From HKCCE3408 sp039183205 (GTDB taxonomy: Bacteria; Pseudomonadota; Alphaproteobacteria; Rhodobacterales; Rhodobacteraceae): a stretch of DNA of 64,000 nucleotides. The DNA lies in assembly GCA_039183205.1 (NCBI GenBank), contig JBCDBR010000002.1, forward strand, positions 62,001 to 126,000. Reading direction: 5' to 3'. Numbering within the stretch: position 1 is the stretch's first letter; every line of letters begins with the position of its first letter. Under the pieces are notes generated by a model. It worked only from the letters and a program-made list of their open reading frames with translations. It was not told the DNA's origin and searched no databases. Positions 16,726 through 24,565 of the stretch are shown piece after piece. Both the position numbers and the translations under genes were made by a program.

Positions 16726-17510
16726 GCGCCAAAGGTTGCAAAAACAGGCGCATGGTCGGACGGTTTTTCCCATCCGCGGACAGACCGCAAGACACGGCTG
16801 GCATGCGATGACTGCACCAGATCCGGCGTGGCCCAAATATGGTCGAGCCGGCGCCCTTTATCGGCGGTGTCCCAACTGGGCGAGCGATAGGACCACCACG
16901 AATAAAGCGGTCCTTCGGGGATATCCGCACGGGTTACATCGACCCAACGCCCGGCAGCCTGCGCTTCGGCCAGATGGTCCACCTCGATCGGGGTATGGCT
17001 GACGACGTTCAACAATTGCTTGTGCGACCAGACGTCATCTTCGCGCGGGGCAATGTTCAGATCCCCAACGAGGATGCTTTTTTTCGGCGGCACCTCGGAA
17101 AACCAGTCGCGCATTTCGGTCAAGAAATCGAGCTTGTGGCCAAACTTCTCATTCTTCTCGCGATCTGGTACGTCGCCCCCGGCCGGCACGTAAAAATTCT
17201 GAACCGTGATCCCGTTCGGAAGCGTCGCCGCCACGTGCCGTGCATCTCCCTTGCTGCAAAAATCACGGTGTCCCGCGTCTTGGAGGGGGTGCTTGGATAA
17301 GATGGCGACACCATTATATCCCTTTTGTCCGCGCGCAATCATGTGGTCGTAGCCAAGCGCGGCAAAAACCTCCGCTGGGATCTTGTCCACCGGGCTTTTG
17401 CACTCCTGTAGGCACAGCACGTCCGGGGCTTCTTCGCGCAAAAGGCGTGCGACGAGTTCGGCCCGGAGGCGCACGGAGTTGATGTTCCAGGTGGCGATCG
17501 TCAGCGGCAT
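16722..17510 (-). CDS. xth: Exodeoxyribonuclease III (AP endonuclease, ExoA/XthA family)
   Basis: A 262-residue exonuclease III-type enzyme that cuts at abasic sites and trims 3' ends in base-excision repair. All metal and catalytic motifs are present: IATWNINSVR, LCLQECK, the GYNGVAILS block, VGDLNIAPREDDVW, RRLDHIW and the final SDHAPVFATF. ATG 17510 starts directly on the conserved TIATWNINS; the longer frame upstream has unrelated residues. Monocistronic, divergent from the acyltransferase gene. Confidence 0.95.
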   Translation of the reverse strand: MPLTIATWNINSVRLRAELVARLLREEAPDVLCLQECKSPVDKIPAEVFAALGYDHMIARGQKGYNGVAILSKHPLQDAGHRDFCSKGDARHVAATLPNGITVQNFYVPAGGDVPDREKNEKFGHKLDFLTEMRDWFSEVPPKKSILVGDLNIAPREDDVWSHKQLLNVVSHTPIEVDHLAEAQAAGRWVDVTRADIPEGPLYSWWSYRSPSWDTADKGRRLDHIWATPDLVQSSHASRVLRSVRGWEKPSDHAPVFATFGA

Positions 17511-17694
17511 GAAACGGGTCCTTGGATTTTGCCGCCCAAGGTTACAGCGCGGCCCAGACAAGCACCAGCGCCGGACTTGCCCGTCGCCGGCCTGGCGGCT
17601 ATTTTCCGCGTCCAAACCGGCGGGGCGCGATAAAGATGGATTTTGCGGGGACAACGACAAACCACAAAACCAATTGCGACCGGAGTTGACCAAG

Positions 17695-18633
17695 GTGGCA
17701 AAGCGGCGACAACAAACGCGACTTGGACGCGCCTTGGCATGGGTGTCAAACGCGATTTTTCACCTGCTGATTGATGCGGCGCGGGTAATCCCGTACCGGG
17801 CGCGGATACCGCTATGGGGATGGGCGGTGGCACATGTTCTTGGATGGCCATTTGGCTTGCGGCGCCGCGCGATGCTGAACCTTAGCTTAGCATTGCCAGA
17901 CATCGCCCCGGACGCCCGAAAACGCATTGCACGCGATGCGCTCGACAATCTTGGACGGGTCATGATGGAGACGTATTCGAAAACGGGTTTTTTGAACTGC
18001 GTGGCATCCTCCGAACCTGAAGGTCCTGGCTGGCAGGACTTCCAAGATGCCGTGGCCGCGGGACGGCCGATCATCATCTTCTCTGCGCATTTCGGGAACT
18101 ACAACGCTGTGCGTAGCGTCCTTCAACAGCGCGGGCATGAGATCGGCGTGCTTTACCGCCGGTTCGAAAACCCGCATTTCGAACGGCGGCATCGCGCGAT
18201 CCAGGCCTCCTTTGGCCTCTTTTTTGAGCGGAGCCGAGCCGGCATGGCGGCGATGCTGCGCCATCTCAACACCGGAGGAACAATCGCGATTGTCGGGGAT
18301 CAGCACGTCTGGGACGGAGAGATACTCACCTTTTTTGGCCATCCGGCGGCCACATCGACCACAGCGGCAAGACTGGCAATGAAACATGATGCGCTGTTGA
18401 TCCCGATCTATGCCATAAGACGTCCCGATGGCCTGCACTTTGACGTGATCTTTCATGCGCCCATTCCCCATTCCGACGTGGATCGGATGACGCAGGCCCT
18501 AAATGACAATCTTGAGACGCAGGTCCGCCAATATCCCGGTCAATGGCTCTGGACTCACCGGAGATGGAAAACAGAAAAGCCCGCGAAAAAGCTGCCGAGC
18601 CTCGAGACGAGTCCAAGCGCAAAAGCAAGGTAG
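17695..18633 (+). CDS. Lipid A biosynthesis acyltransferase (LpxL/HtrB family), variant catalytic motif
   Basis: A 312-residue member of the LpxL/HtrB acyltransferases, which add secondary fatty acids to Kdo-lipid IVA at the inner membrane. It has a basic N terminus with a hydrophobic segment, NLSLALPDIAP, VGDQHVWDG and a C-terminal PGQWLWTHRRWK block. The catalytic H-X4-(D/E) motif reads His132-FGNY-Asn137: the acidic residue is replaced by asparagine (codon AAC at 18103). GTG 17695 is chosen from CGGAG nine bases upstream; much longer frames overlap exonuclease III. Lipid A enzyme with altered activity, or a related acyltransferase, are both possible. Confidence 0.82.
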   Translation: MAKRRQQTRLGRALAWVSNAIFHLLIDAARVIPYRARIPLWGWAVAHVLGWPFGLRRRAMLNLSLALPDIAPDARKRIARDALDNLGRVMMETYSKTGFLNCVASSEPEGPGWQDFQDAVAAGRPIIIFSAHFGNYNAVRSVLQQRGHEIGVLYRRFENPHFERRHRAIQASFGLFFERSRAGMAAMLRHLNTGGTIAIVGDQHVWDGEILTFFGHPAATSTTAARLAMKHDALLIPIYAIRRPDGLHFDVIFHAPIPHSDVDRMTQALNDNLETQVRQYPGQWLWTHRRWKTEKPAKKLPSLETSPSAKAR

Positions 18634-18664
18634 CCGTGACAGCCGCTAAGGCGATACGCGTGGT

Positions 18665-19306
18665 CTACGGGTCCGTTGTCGCTTCAATCCGATTTTGGTG
18701 AGGAAACTCCCCTTTATCGATATAGGCGGCTTCGGCCTGTGAAGACACACGGCCCAAAATGTTGTTGCGGTGCGGGTGCCGGCCAAAGACACGGATATTT
18801 TCCCGCACGCGATGAACCTGTTCCATCGCACGGTCGATCATCGGGGCCAATTGAGCGGGGACGGACGCGATGTTCTTCTTAGTTAAGTCCAGCGCCAAGT
18901 CCATCCGCGCTAGATGATCCGGGCCTTCGCAATGGGTTATTGCGATAATGTGGAACTGGCGCTCCCACGGATGAGAAAGGGCGTCGTAATGCCCGTTCTC
19001 CAGCGCCTCCATAGCCAGACGGCACGCCTTTATGTCTTGGCCATAGGATTGCGGCGTATCGCGCCAATAGGACCGGGAAAACTGATCCAGCGCAATCAGC
19101 AGCGCCAATCGCCCCTTTGGCTCGTTGGCCCAGTGATCAAGTTCGCATTGGGCGGCGGCGAGGGTGACGGGCCCAAAACGTGATAGAATGTCGTGGTCCG
19201 CACCGCCTTGCATTCGATGATGCCAAAAAGCCAGATGCGCTTCGAGCGTTTCCCAATGGCCATCATCGGGAAACCAATAGTCGAGAATGTCATTTGGATC
19301 GAACAT
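18665..19306 (-). CDS. DUF924 family protein
   Basis: A 213-residue all-helical protein of the DUF924 family. It starts with the family's ILDYWFPDD and carries LALLIALDQFSRSYWRDTP, HPWERQFHIIAITHCEG and the C-terminal NIRVFGRHPHRNNILGR. The histidine-rich FGRHPHRN motif is the most conserved part of the family; no biochemical function is established to my knowledge. ATG 19306 has no good ribosome site. The regulator terminator at 19345-19376 lies just upstream, so it probably has its own promoter or relies on read-through. Confidence 0.85.
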   Translation of the reverse strand: MFDPNDILDYWFPDDGHWETLEAHLAFWHHRMQGGADHDILSRFGPVTLAAAQCELDHWANEPKGRLALLIALDQFSRSYWRDTPQSYGQDIKACRLAMEALENGHYDALSHPWERQFHIIAITHCEGPDHLARMDLALDLTKKNIASVPAQLAPMIDRAMEQVHRVRENIRVFGRHPHRNNILGRVSSQAEAAYIDKGEFPHQNRIEATTDP

Positions 19307-19344
19307 CGTAACAGCACTACCAGAGCTTGGCGCAAAGCCCACCG

Positions 19345-19376
19345 AAAAAAAGACCCGGGTCACGATGTGCCCGGGC
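19345..19376 (-). terminator. Intrinsic terminator of the OmpR-type regulator
   Basis: Read on the minus strand, CCCGGGCAC pairs with GTG-A-CCCGGG (one bulged A, loop ATC), followed by TC and seven T. This is a strong GC stem plus U-tract 56 bases after the response-regulator stop. Confidence 0.75.
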
Positions 19377-19432
19377 CAGTCCAACAGGGAGGGTGCAGCG
19401 CCATTTACCCCGGGCGCTGCGGCGGGGAAGCG

Positions 19433-20119
19433 TTAAGCGACCAAACGATAACCGCCAGATTCTGTAACCAGTAGTCGTGCATTGGACGGGTCAGGTTCAA
19501 TCTTTTGCCGCAAGCGGTAGATATGCGTCTCAAGCGTATGGGTCGTCACGCCGGCGTTGTAACCCCAAACTTCATGTAACAAGACATCGCGTGCGACGAC
19601 CCCATCCTTCGCCCGCAAAAGAAACTTCAGGATATTCGTCTCTTTCTCGGTCAACCGAACCTTCTTTGCCTCGTCGGTTTCCAGCAGTTTCATCGCGGGC
19701 TTGAATGTATAGGGGCCGATCTGGAATACCGCGTCTTCGGATTGTTCGTGCTGACGCAGTTGGGCCCGAATACGCGCTAGCAAAACCGGGAATTTAAAGG
19801 GCTTGGTCACATAGTCGTTTGCGCCCGCATCAAGTCCAAGGATCGTATCGGCATCGCTGTCATGGCCTGTAAGCATCAATACGGGGCATTTAACACCCTG
19901 TTTGCGCAGTAGGCGGCACAATTCACGCCCGTCAGTATCCGGCAAGCCGACATCGAGAATTACAAGGTCGTACAACGCCTCACGGACCCGATCGACCGTT
20001 TGCGCGCCATTGGCAGCTTCGAACACGTCGAAGTCCTCAGTCATGACAAGCTGTTCTGACAATGCTTCGCGCAGGTCGTCATCATCGTCGACCAGGAGAA
20101 TTTTCTTGAGCGTCGCCAT
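19433..20119 (-). CDS. OmpR/PhoB-family response regulator (orphan)
   Basis: A 228-residue two-component regulator. The receiver has the acidic cluster VDDDDD at 10-15, the phosphoacceptor Asp56 in VILDVGLPDTDG, the conserved TGHDSD and Lys in VTKPF. The C-terminal winged helix ends with THTLETHIYRLRQKIEPDPS and GGYRLVA, the OmpR DNA-binding signature. ATG 20119 follows GGAGGACAGT. No histidine kinase is adjacent, so its partner is elsewhere. Divergent from ribA; own terminator downstream. Confidence 0.93.
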   Translation of the reverse strand: MATLKKILLVDDDDDLREALSEQLVMTEDFDVFEAANGAQTVDRVREALYDLVILDVGLPDTDGRELCRLLRKQGVKCPVLMLTGHDSDADTILGLDAGANDYVTKPFKFPVLLARIRAQLRQHEQSEDAVFQIGPYTFKPAMKLLETDEAKKVRLTEKETNILKFLLRAKDGVVARDVLLHEVWGYNAGVTTHTLETHIYRLRQKIEPDPSNARLLVTESGGYRLVA

Positions 20120-20286
20120 ACTGTCCTCCGGCGTTAGCATTCGGTTGATCCCGAAATGCGCCAACCACGTCGCTCTGGCAAGCGGTCGGAAAAGAACCTC
20201 ACAGGCTCGTGTCGAAGCTTGTGAAATATTTCAAACAGCCGCGTGAACAGATAGTAAGGGGCAGAGATATTGCTGGAAATCGCGTG

Positions 20287-21378
20287 ATGAACCTTCGGCC
20301 AACCCCTTCTGATCTCGTCGCCCGCGCGCGCGGCGACATGCGATTGGGATTGCCGGTGGTGGTGTCGGGCGAGGCTGGCGGCATGATTCTCTTGGCAGCC
20401 GAGACCGTTTCGCCGAAACGGCTTGCCGCTATGCGCGCGCTTGGCGACGCACCGCAGATCGCACTCACGGCATGGCGGGCCGAAACGCTCAAGGCGCGCG
20501 TTTATGATGGTGATCTGGCCCGCATCGCATTGCCCGGTGAAGCGGATGTGGGTTGGGTCCATTCCGTTGCCGATCCCGCACAAGACCTGGAAAGACCCTT
20601 AAAGGGTCCGTTTCGTAGCATCCGCAACGGCTCGGCTGAGCTTCATCGCGTGGCCTTGAAACTCGTCAAATCCGCCGAATTGCTTCCCGCGGCAATCTGT
20701 TTGGAAATTGCCGACCCGTCCGATCTGGCCACGCAGCAAAATCTGACAATGTTAAATGCCCAAGCTGCAGAAGAGGACCTGGCACAGTTTCACCGGCTAT
20801 CCCCCGTTTCGGCGGCGCGGCTACCGATGGCGGCTGCTGGCAACGGGCGCCTGCGGGTGTTCCGGCCAGACAATGGCGGCGTCGAGCACTATGCGATCGA
20901 AATCGGGCGGACCAACATCTCTACCCCGGTGCTGACACGGCTACATTCGGCCTGTTTTACCGGTGACGTTTTGGGGTCCTTGAAATGCGATTGCGGGCCG
21001 CAACTGCGTCACGCAATGGCGGCTATGTCGCAATCGGGCTCTGGCGTGCTTCTGTATCTCAACCAAGAAGGCCGTGGCATTGGTCTGGCCAACAAGATGC
21101 GAGCCTACGCGCTCCAAGACCAAGGCTTCGACACGGTCGAGGCCAACCACCGACTGGGCTTTGCCGATGATGAGCGCGATTTTCGCCTTGGCGCGGCACT
21201 TTTGCGAGAACTTGGGGTCGACCGCATTCGGTTGATGACGAACAATCCCGCAAAAGTGGAGATGATGCGCGCCAGCGGCATCGACGTTGTGGAACGGGTG
21301 CCGCTGATCGTCGGCCAGACCGAAGAAAATAGGGCGTATATGGCAACGAAACGTGCCAAATCGGGGCACTACTTGTGA
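20287..21378 (+). CDS. ribA: GTP cyclohydrolase II
   Basis: A 363-residue enzyme of riboflavin synthesis that converts GTP to diaminohydroxyribosylaminopyrimidine phosphate. The C-terminal half is the catalytic domain: zinc ligands in CFTGDVLGSLKCDCG, then LLYLNQEGRGIGL and LMTNNPAKVE. The N-terminal ~160 residues are the degenerate extension found in alphaproteobacterial RibA proteins and do not look like an active RibB. ATG 20287 is chosen (GGAA upstream, length typical); a GTG at 20209 would add 26 residues. Its stop overlaps the start of the next gene by four bases. Confidence 0.9.
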   Translation: MNLRPTPSDLVARARGDMRLGLPVVVSGEAGGMILLAAETVSPKRLAAMRALGDAPQIALTAWRAETLKARVYDGDLARIALPGEADVGWVHSVADPAQDLERPLKGPFRSIRNGSAELHRVALKLVKSAELLPAAICLEIADPSDLATQQNLTMLNAQAAEEDLAQFHRLSPVSAARLPMAAAGNGRLRVFRPDNGGVEHYAIEIGRTNISTPVLTRLHSACFTGDVLGSLKCDCGPQLRHAMAAMSQSGSGVLLYLNQEGRGIGLANKMRAYALQDQGFDTVEANHRLGFADDERDFRLGAALLRELGVDRIRLMTNNPAKVEMMRASGIDVVERVPLIVGQTEENRAYMATKRAKSGHYL

Positions 21379-21881
21379 CGCCTAATGATATGGTATTAAC
21401 GCCAATGGGTCTCCGGTTTGGAGGCCGCGTTTTTGCCTGCAACATGGGGAAATCCGGCGTAACCCGCGACAAACGGGAAGGTGATGGCGCTACGCCTGCC
21501 GGGGATCATGGCATCGTGGGGTGCCTCTACCGACGTGATCGGTTGGCCCGACCTTGCGATTGGGCCGTTGCAATTGGGCCTAGTGATCTGTGGTCGGACG
21601 ATCCTGGGGACGAGGACTATAATCTTCTTGTCCGCGCGCCCTATGCGCACAGCCACGAGCGCTTGGCGCGAGCAGATCGGCAATATGATCTGATCCTCGT
21701 CACCGATTGGAATTGGCCACGTGCGGTCCGCGGCAGGGGCTCAGCGATTTTCATCCATGTCTGGCGCGGACCGGGTCAACCGACGGCAGGGTGCATCGCA
21801 TTGGGAAAGCACAATTTACTTTGGATCGTCAGACGGTTGCGGTTCGGCTGCCGGCTGATCGTACCGGCTGGATTAGCTTAG
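21375..21881 (+). CDS. L,D-transpeptidase (YkuD-type) family protein
   Basis: A 168-residue protein with a YkuD-like core: IFIHVWRGPGQPTAGCIAL has the conserved histidine and the cysteine in the (S/T)xGC motif. Family members cross-link or trim peptidoglycan stem peptides through this cysteine. No signal peptide is visible, which is common for this short subgroup and leaves its location open. The GTG at 21375 overlaps the ribA stop (GTGA), so it is translated with ribA. Convergent with yggS, sharing four bases at the stops. Confidence 0.82.
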   Translation: MTPNDMVLTPMGLRFGGRVFACNMGKSGVTRDKREGDGATPAGDHGIVGCLYRRDRLARPCDWAVAIGPSDLWSDDPGDEDYNLLVRAPYAHSHERLARADRQYDLILVTDWNWPRAVRGRGSAIFIHVWRGPGQPTAGCIALGKHNLLWIVRRLRFGCRLIVPAGLA

Positions 21882-22531
21882 CCATACGCGCGTGCTCCAA
21901 AAACGGCCGAGCCCACGCGAATATGCGTCGCGCCAAAGGCGATTGCCTGTTCGAAATCGGCGCTCATCCCCATCGATAGGTGGGAAATCCCGTTTCGTTC
22001 GGCCATTTTCGCCAGAAGCGCAAAGTGCAGAGACGGAGCTTCATTGACAGGCGGAATGCACATCAGCCCGGTAATCGGCAAATCCATCGCGCGAATCTCG
22101 GCAATGAACGCATCGGTCTCGGACGGAAGAATGCCGGCCTTCTGAGGCTCCTCGCCGGTATTGACCTGAACCATCAAGCTTGGGCAGGTGCCGCGTTCCT
22201 GGGCGAGGTCGGCGAGTTTCTTGGCTAGCTTCAGCCGGTCAACCGATTGAATCGTATCGAAGAATTCGACGGCCGCACGGGCTTTGTTGGTCTGCAAGGG
22301 TCCGACCAAGGTAAGTCCGATTTCAGGAAATTCGGCGCGCAAGGGCCGCCAACGCCGCTCGGCCTCCTGGACGCGGTTTTCCCCAAAATGGCGATGTCCA
22401 CTTTCCAAAACGGCCCGAACGCGTTCAATCGGCTGGACCTTAGAGATTGCGATCAATTCCACGTCGCCCGATGCGCGACCCGAATTCGCAAGCGCCTTTG
22501 CGATCCGATCTTTGACATCATCCAGAGACAT
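21878..22531 (-). CDS. YggS family pyridoxal phosphate homeostasis protein
   Basis: A 217-residue PLP-binding protein of the YggS/PLPBP family, a single TIM barrel that buffers pyridoxal phosphate. The PLP lysine is Lys31 in IAISKVQP; HFGENRVQEA, LVGPLQTNKA and LSMGMSADFEQAI are the other family blocks. ATG 22531 follows GGGGGA. Between its start and the end of the porin lies the porin terminator. Confidence 0.93.
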   Translation of the reverse strand: MSLDDVKDRIAKALANSGRASGDVELIAISKVQPIERVRAVLESGHRHFGENRVQEAERRWRPLRAEFPEIGLTLVGPLQTNKARAAVEFFDTIQSVDRLKLAKKLADLAQERGTCPSLMVQVNTGEEPQKAGILPSETDAFIAEIRAMDLPITGLMCIPPVNEAPSLHFALLAKMAERNGISHLSMGMSADFEQAIAFGATHIRVGSAVFGARAYG

Positions 22532-22556
22532 GATCCCCCAATCGCAAATGTCGCCG

Positions 22557-22588
22557 CAAAAGAAAAGAGCGGGCGCTAGACCCGCTCT
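22557..22588 (-). terminator. Intrinsic terminator of the porin gene
   Basis: AGAGCGGG (22566-22573) and CCCGCTCT (22581-22588) form an 8-bp stem with a 7-base loop. On the minus strand the stem is followed by TTTTCTTTT. It sits 26 bases after the porin stop. Confidence 0.8.
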
Positions 22589-22613
22589 CTCTGAAAGGTT
22601 TATAGACGTTCGA

Positions 22614-23606
22614 TTAGAACGACATCGCAACACCCAGCGACCAAAAGTCGTTGTCGTTGATGGTGCCAGCGCGATCGCTGGAGCCATAGCCGAGATGGAT
22701 CGACGCGCCGCCACCCAGATCGTAGGCCGCAGCAAAGCCGAAGCCGGAATTGCCGGAGTCGAATTCGCCGTAGTTGGCGTGGAACGAAAACGCATCGATC
22801 GAGTAGCCAAGACCGATATAGGTGTGGTCGTCGTCCGTACCTGCTACGCCACCGACATCTTCCCAATCGGTGTAACCGATCACGCCAGAGAAGCCGTTGT
22901 CCAGTTCAGCCAGAACGGAGATACCGATGATCGTTTGATCCGTAGCGGCGAAAGACGCGACTTGATAGCCGAGACCGGCTGTGACGTCGACCGAACCAAA
23001 CGTCTCTGCGTACCGGATACCGATTGCGTAGTTAGTATCACCGGTATCAGTGGCATCCAAAACACCAGTTGCAGCGTCAGCATTCTGCTCGACCGAGACC
23101 GAGAACAAGAACTGGTTGAACGTGTAGTCGTAGCGCAGGATCTGGTTATCACCATTGCTACCGTCGCCGAACGAACCAAGGTAACCTGCGTGCACGGTTT
23201 CGTCGTCCGTGATCGAGCCAGGGTTACCAGCGGTTGCTGCATCCTGCATGACACGGTCGAGTGCACCATCGGTGTCACCCAACGTCACCGTACCGAAATC
23301 GCCCGAGATGAAGATGGCGAAGTCCGCATCGTCGGCTTCGTTGCCGATGCTTCCAGCCTCATCAAGGTCGATATTTGTACCAAACGTCAGGCCGTTGTCC
23401 GTGCTGCCCGAAAGCGTGAAGCGAACGTCAACGTCGTTGAAGAAGTTGATCTCGTCCGTATCCACGCCTTCAAATGCGTCTTCGTTATCGCGGTCACCAC
23501 CGACGATACCGGCTTCGGCCGAACCCGACAGTGCGACACCCTGGGCGCTTGCAACGCCAACCGAGGCAACAACCAGTGCCGAGGTGGCGAGAAGAAGCTT
23601 TTTCAT
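22614..23606 (-). CDS. Outer-membrane porin (Rhodobacter type)
   Basis: A 330-residue general porin. The signal peptide MKKLLLATSALVVASVGVASA is cleaved before QGVALSG. The mature chain is acidic and glycine/aspartate-rich, with alternating amphipathic strands (DVRFTLSGSTDNGLTFG, GDFGTVTLGDTDGALDRV, the latter the constriction-loop region of Rhodobacter porins) and it ends in phenylalanine (LGVAMSF), the sorting signal for the BAM complex. GAGGGAAAG precedes the ATG. A strong terminator follows, consistent with a highly expressed monocistronic gene. Substrate selectivity cannot be read. Confidence 0.92.
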   Translation of the reverse strand: MKKLLLATSALVVASVGVASAQGVALSGSAEAGIVGGDRDNEDAFEGVDTDEINFFNDVDVRFTLSGSTDNGLTFGTNIDLDEAGSIGNEADDADFAIFISGDFGTVTLGDTDGALDRVMQDAATAGNPGSITDDETVHAGYLGSFGDGSNGDNQILRYDYTFNQFLFSVSVEQNADAATGVLDATDTGDTNYAIGIRYAETFGSVDVTAGLGYQVASFAATDQTIIGISVLAELDNGFSGVIGYTDWEDVGGVAGTDDDHTYIGLGYSIDAFSFHANYGEFDSGNSGFGFAAAYDLGGGASIHLGYGSSDRAGTINDNDFWSLGVAMSF

Positions 23607-23985
23607 GTTTCTTTCCCTCGTGAACATTTGAAGGTTTACCGCAAGACGGGACATCCGCTTGGGTATACTTCTCTCTCACCTGTCAGCCGGTCGAATGCAA
23701 GGAACCCCAAGGTACCGGTGCAATCTTGCCGCTGTCGTGGTGCAGACTCGCCACAGTACGAAAATCCCGCAATTCCCGATAGTTTAAGGCCAATGCGCAG
23801 AATTCTGAATGGTGCTGCGCCGCACGAGCGGCGCTTTGCCCTATTGCGATGCGACAATACTGTGTTTCTCGGCGATCGGCACGCGACAATCGGCAGCGCA
23901 CCGCCCCGGCGGAGTCGCGTGTCCCCTTGTCGCCAGAAGGGTGCTTCGGTACCAAAGGGCCAAGCTATGGCACGGTGGAGGCAAT
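23607..23985. other. Divergent intergenic region between porin and DUF3576 lipoprotein genes
   Basis: About 380 bases without a supportable gene. It must hold the promoters of the two divergent genes; I could not place convincing -35/-10 pairs. It contains the hairpin at 23817-23834. A long open frame crossing here on the plus strand is a shadow of the porin gene. Confidence 0.5.
23817..23834 (+). terminator. Terminator-like or leader hairpin upstream of the DUF3576 gene
   Basis: GCGCCGC and GCGGCGC form a perfect 7-bp stem around the loop ACGA, followed by TTTG. It lies about 150 bases before the lipoprotein start, so it could end a short transcript or be part of a 5' leader. Weak U-tract. 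Confidence 0.35.
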
Positions 23986-24489
23986 ATGGGGCTGTCCCGG
24001 ATCATAAATATTGCGTTTGCTACAATCGCTCTCGGCGCGCTCATGGCGTGCGGAAACGGTCGGCTGGGCCAAGTCTTCGACGGCTCGTCCGATGCAGAAC
24101 GGACCGAAGAACTGGTGGATGCGGAACTGATTCCCGATCCGGAACGCAGTACAGTGTTCGATTTGTTCATCAATGTCGACGACCCCAACACGACGGTCCG
24201 GGTGAACCGGTACCTTTGGAACGCATCTTTGGAGATCATGGATTTCCTACCCATCGAAGCGGCCGATCCCTTCTCGGGCGTGATCGTCTATGGTTTTGGC
24301 ACACCGCCGGGCGGCGGGCGCGCCTATCGCGCCACGATCTTCATCACCGATCCGTCTCTCGATGCGCGCGCCTTGCGCGTTGCGCTGCAGAGCCGTGGCG
24401 GCCCTGTCGATCGTGAGACGGCCCGCCAAGTCGAGGACGCCATCCTAACCCGCGCGCGCCAGCTTCGCATCCGCGACGCGAACCTCTAG
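23986..24489 (+). CDS. DUF3576 family lipoprotein
   Basis: A 167-residue lipoprotein: the signal peptide ends in the lipobox ALMACGNG. The mature protein has the DUF3576 pattern, including VNRYLWNASLEIMDFLPIEAADPFSGVIVYG, and a basic C terminus (AILTRARQLRIRDANL). Function is unknown; its conserved place upstream of leuS and lptE suggests envelope work. GGAGG sits five bases before ATG 23986. A terminator separates it from leuS. Confidence 0.85.
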   Translation: MGLSRIINIAFATIALGALMACGNGRLGQVFDGSSDAERTEELVDAELIPDPERSTVFDLFINVDDPNTTVRVNRYLWNASLEIMDFLPIEAADPFSGVIVYGFGTPPGGGRAYRATIFITDPSLDARALRVALQSRGGPVDRETARQVEDAILTRARQLRIRDANL

Positions 24490-24514
24490 ACCCCGGCTCC
24501 CATCACGCATAAAC

Positions 24515-24542
24515 AAACGCCGGGCTGCCAAGTCCGGCGTTT
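24515..24542 (+). terminator. Hairpin terminator between DUF3576 gene and leuS
   Basis: AAACGCCGG and CCGGCGTTT form a 9-bp stem with a 10-base loop, 25 bases after the DUF3576 stop. The stem ends in TTT but no long U-tract follows. Confidence 0.6.
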
Positions 24543-24565
24543 CTGCCAACTTTAGGACCGTATTA

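Noticed and set aside
22284..24416. Very long (710-codon) plus-strand frame across the porin gene
   Set aside because: It is antisense to a clear porin with signal peptide, C-terminal Phe and terminator; its translation has no family-like content. It is a shadow of codon bias.
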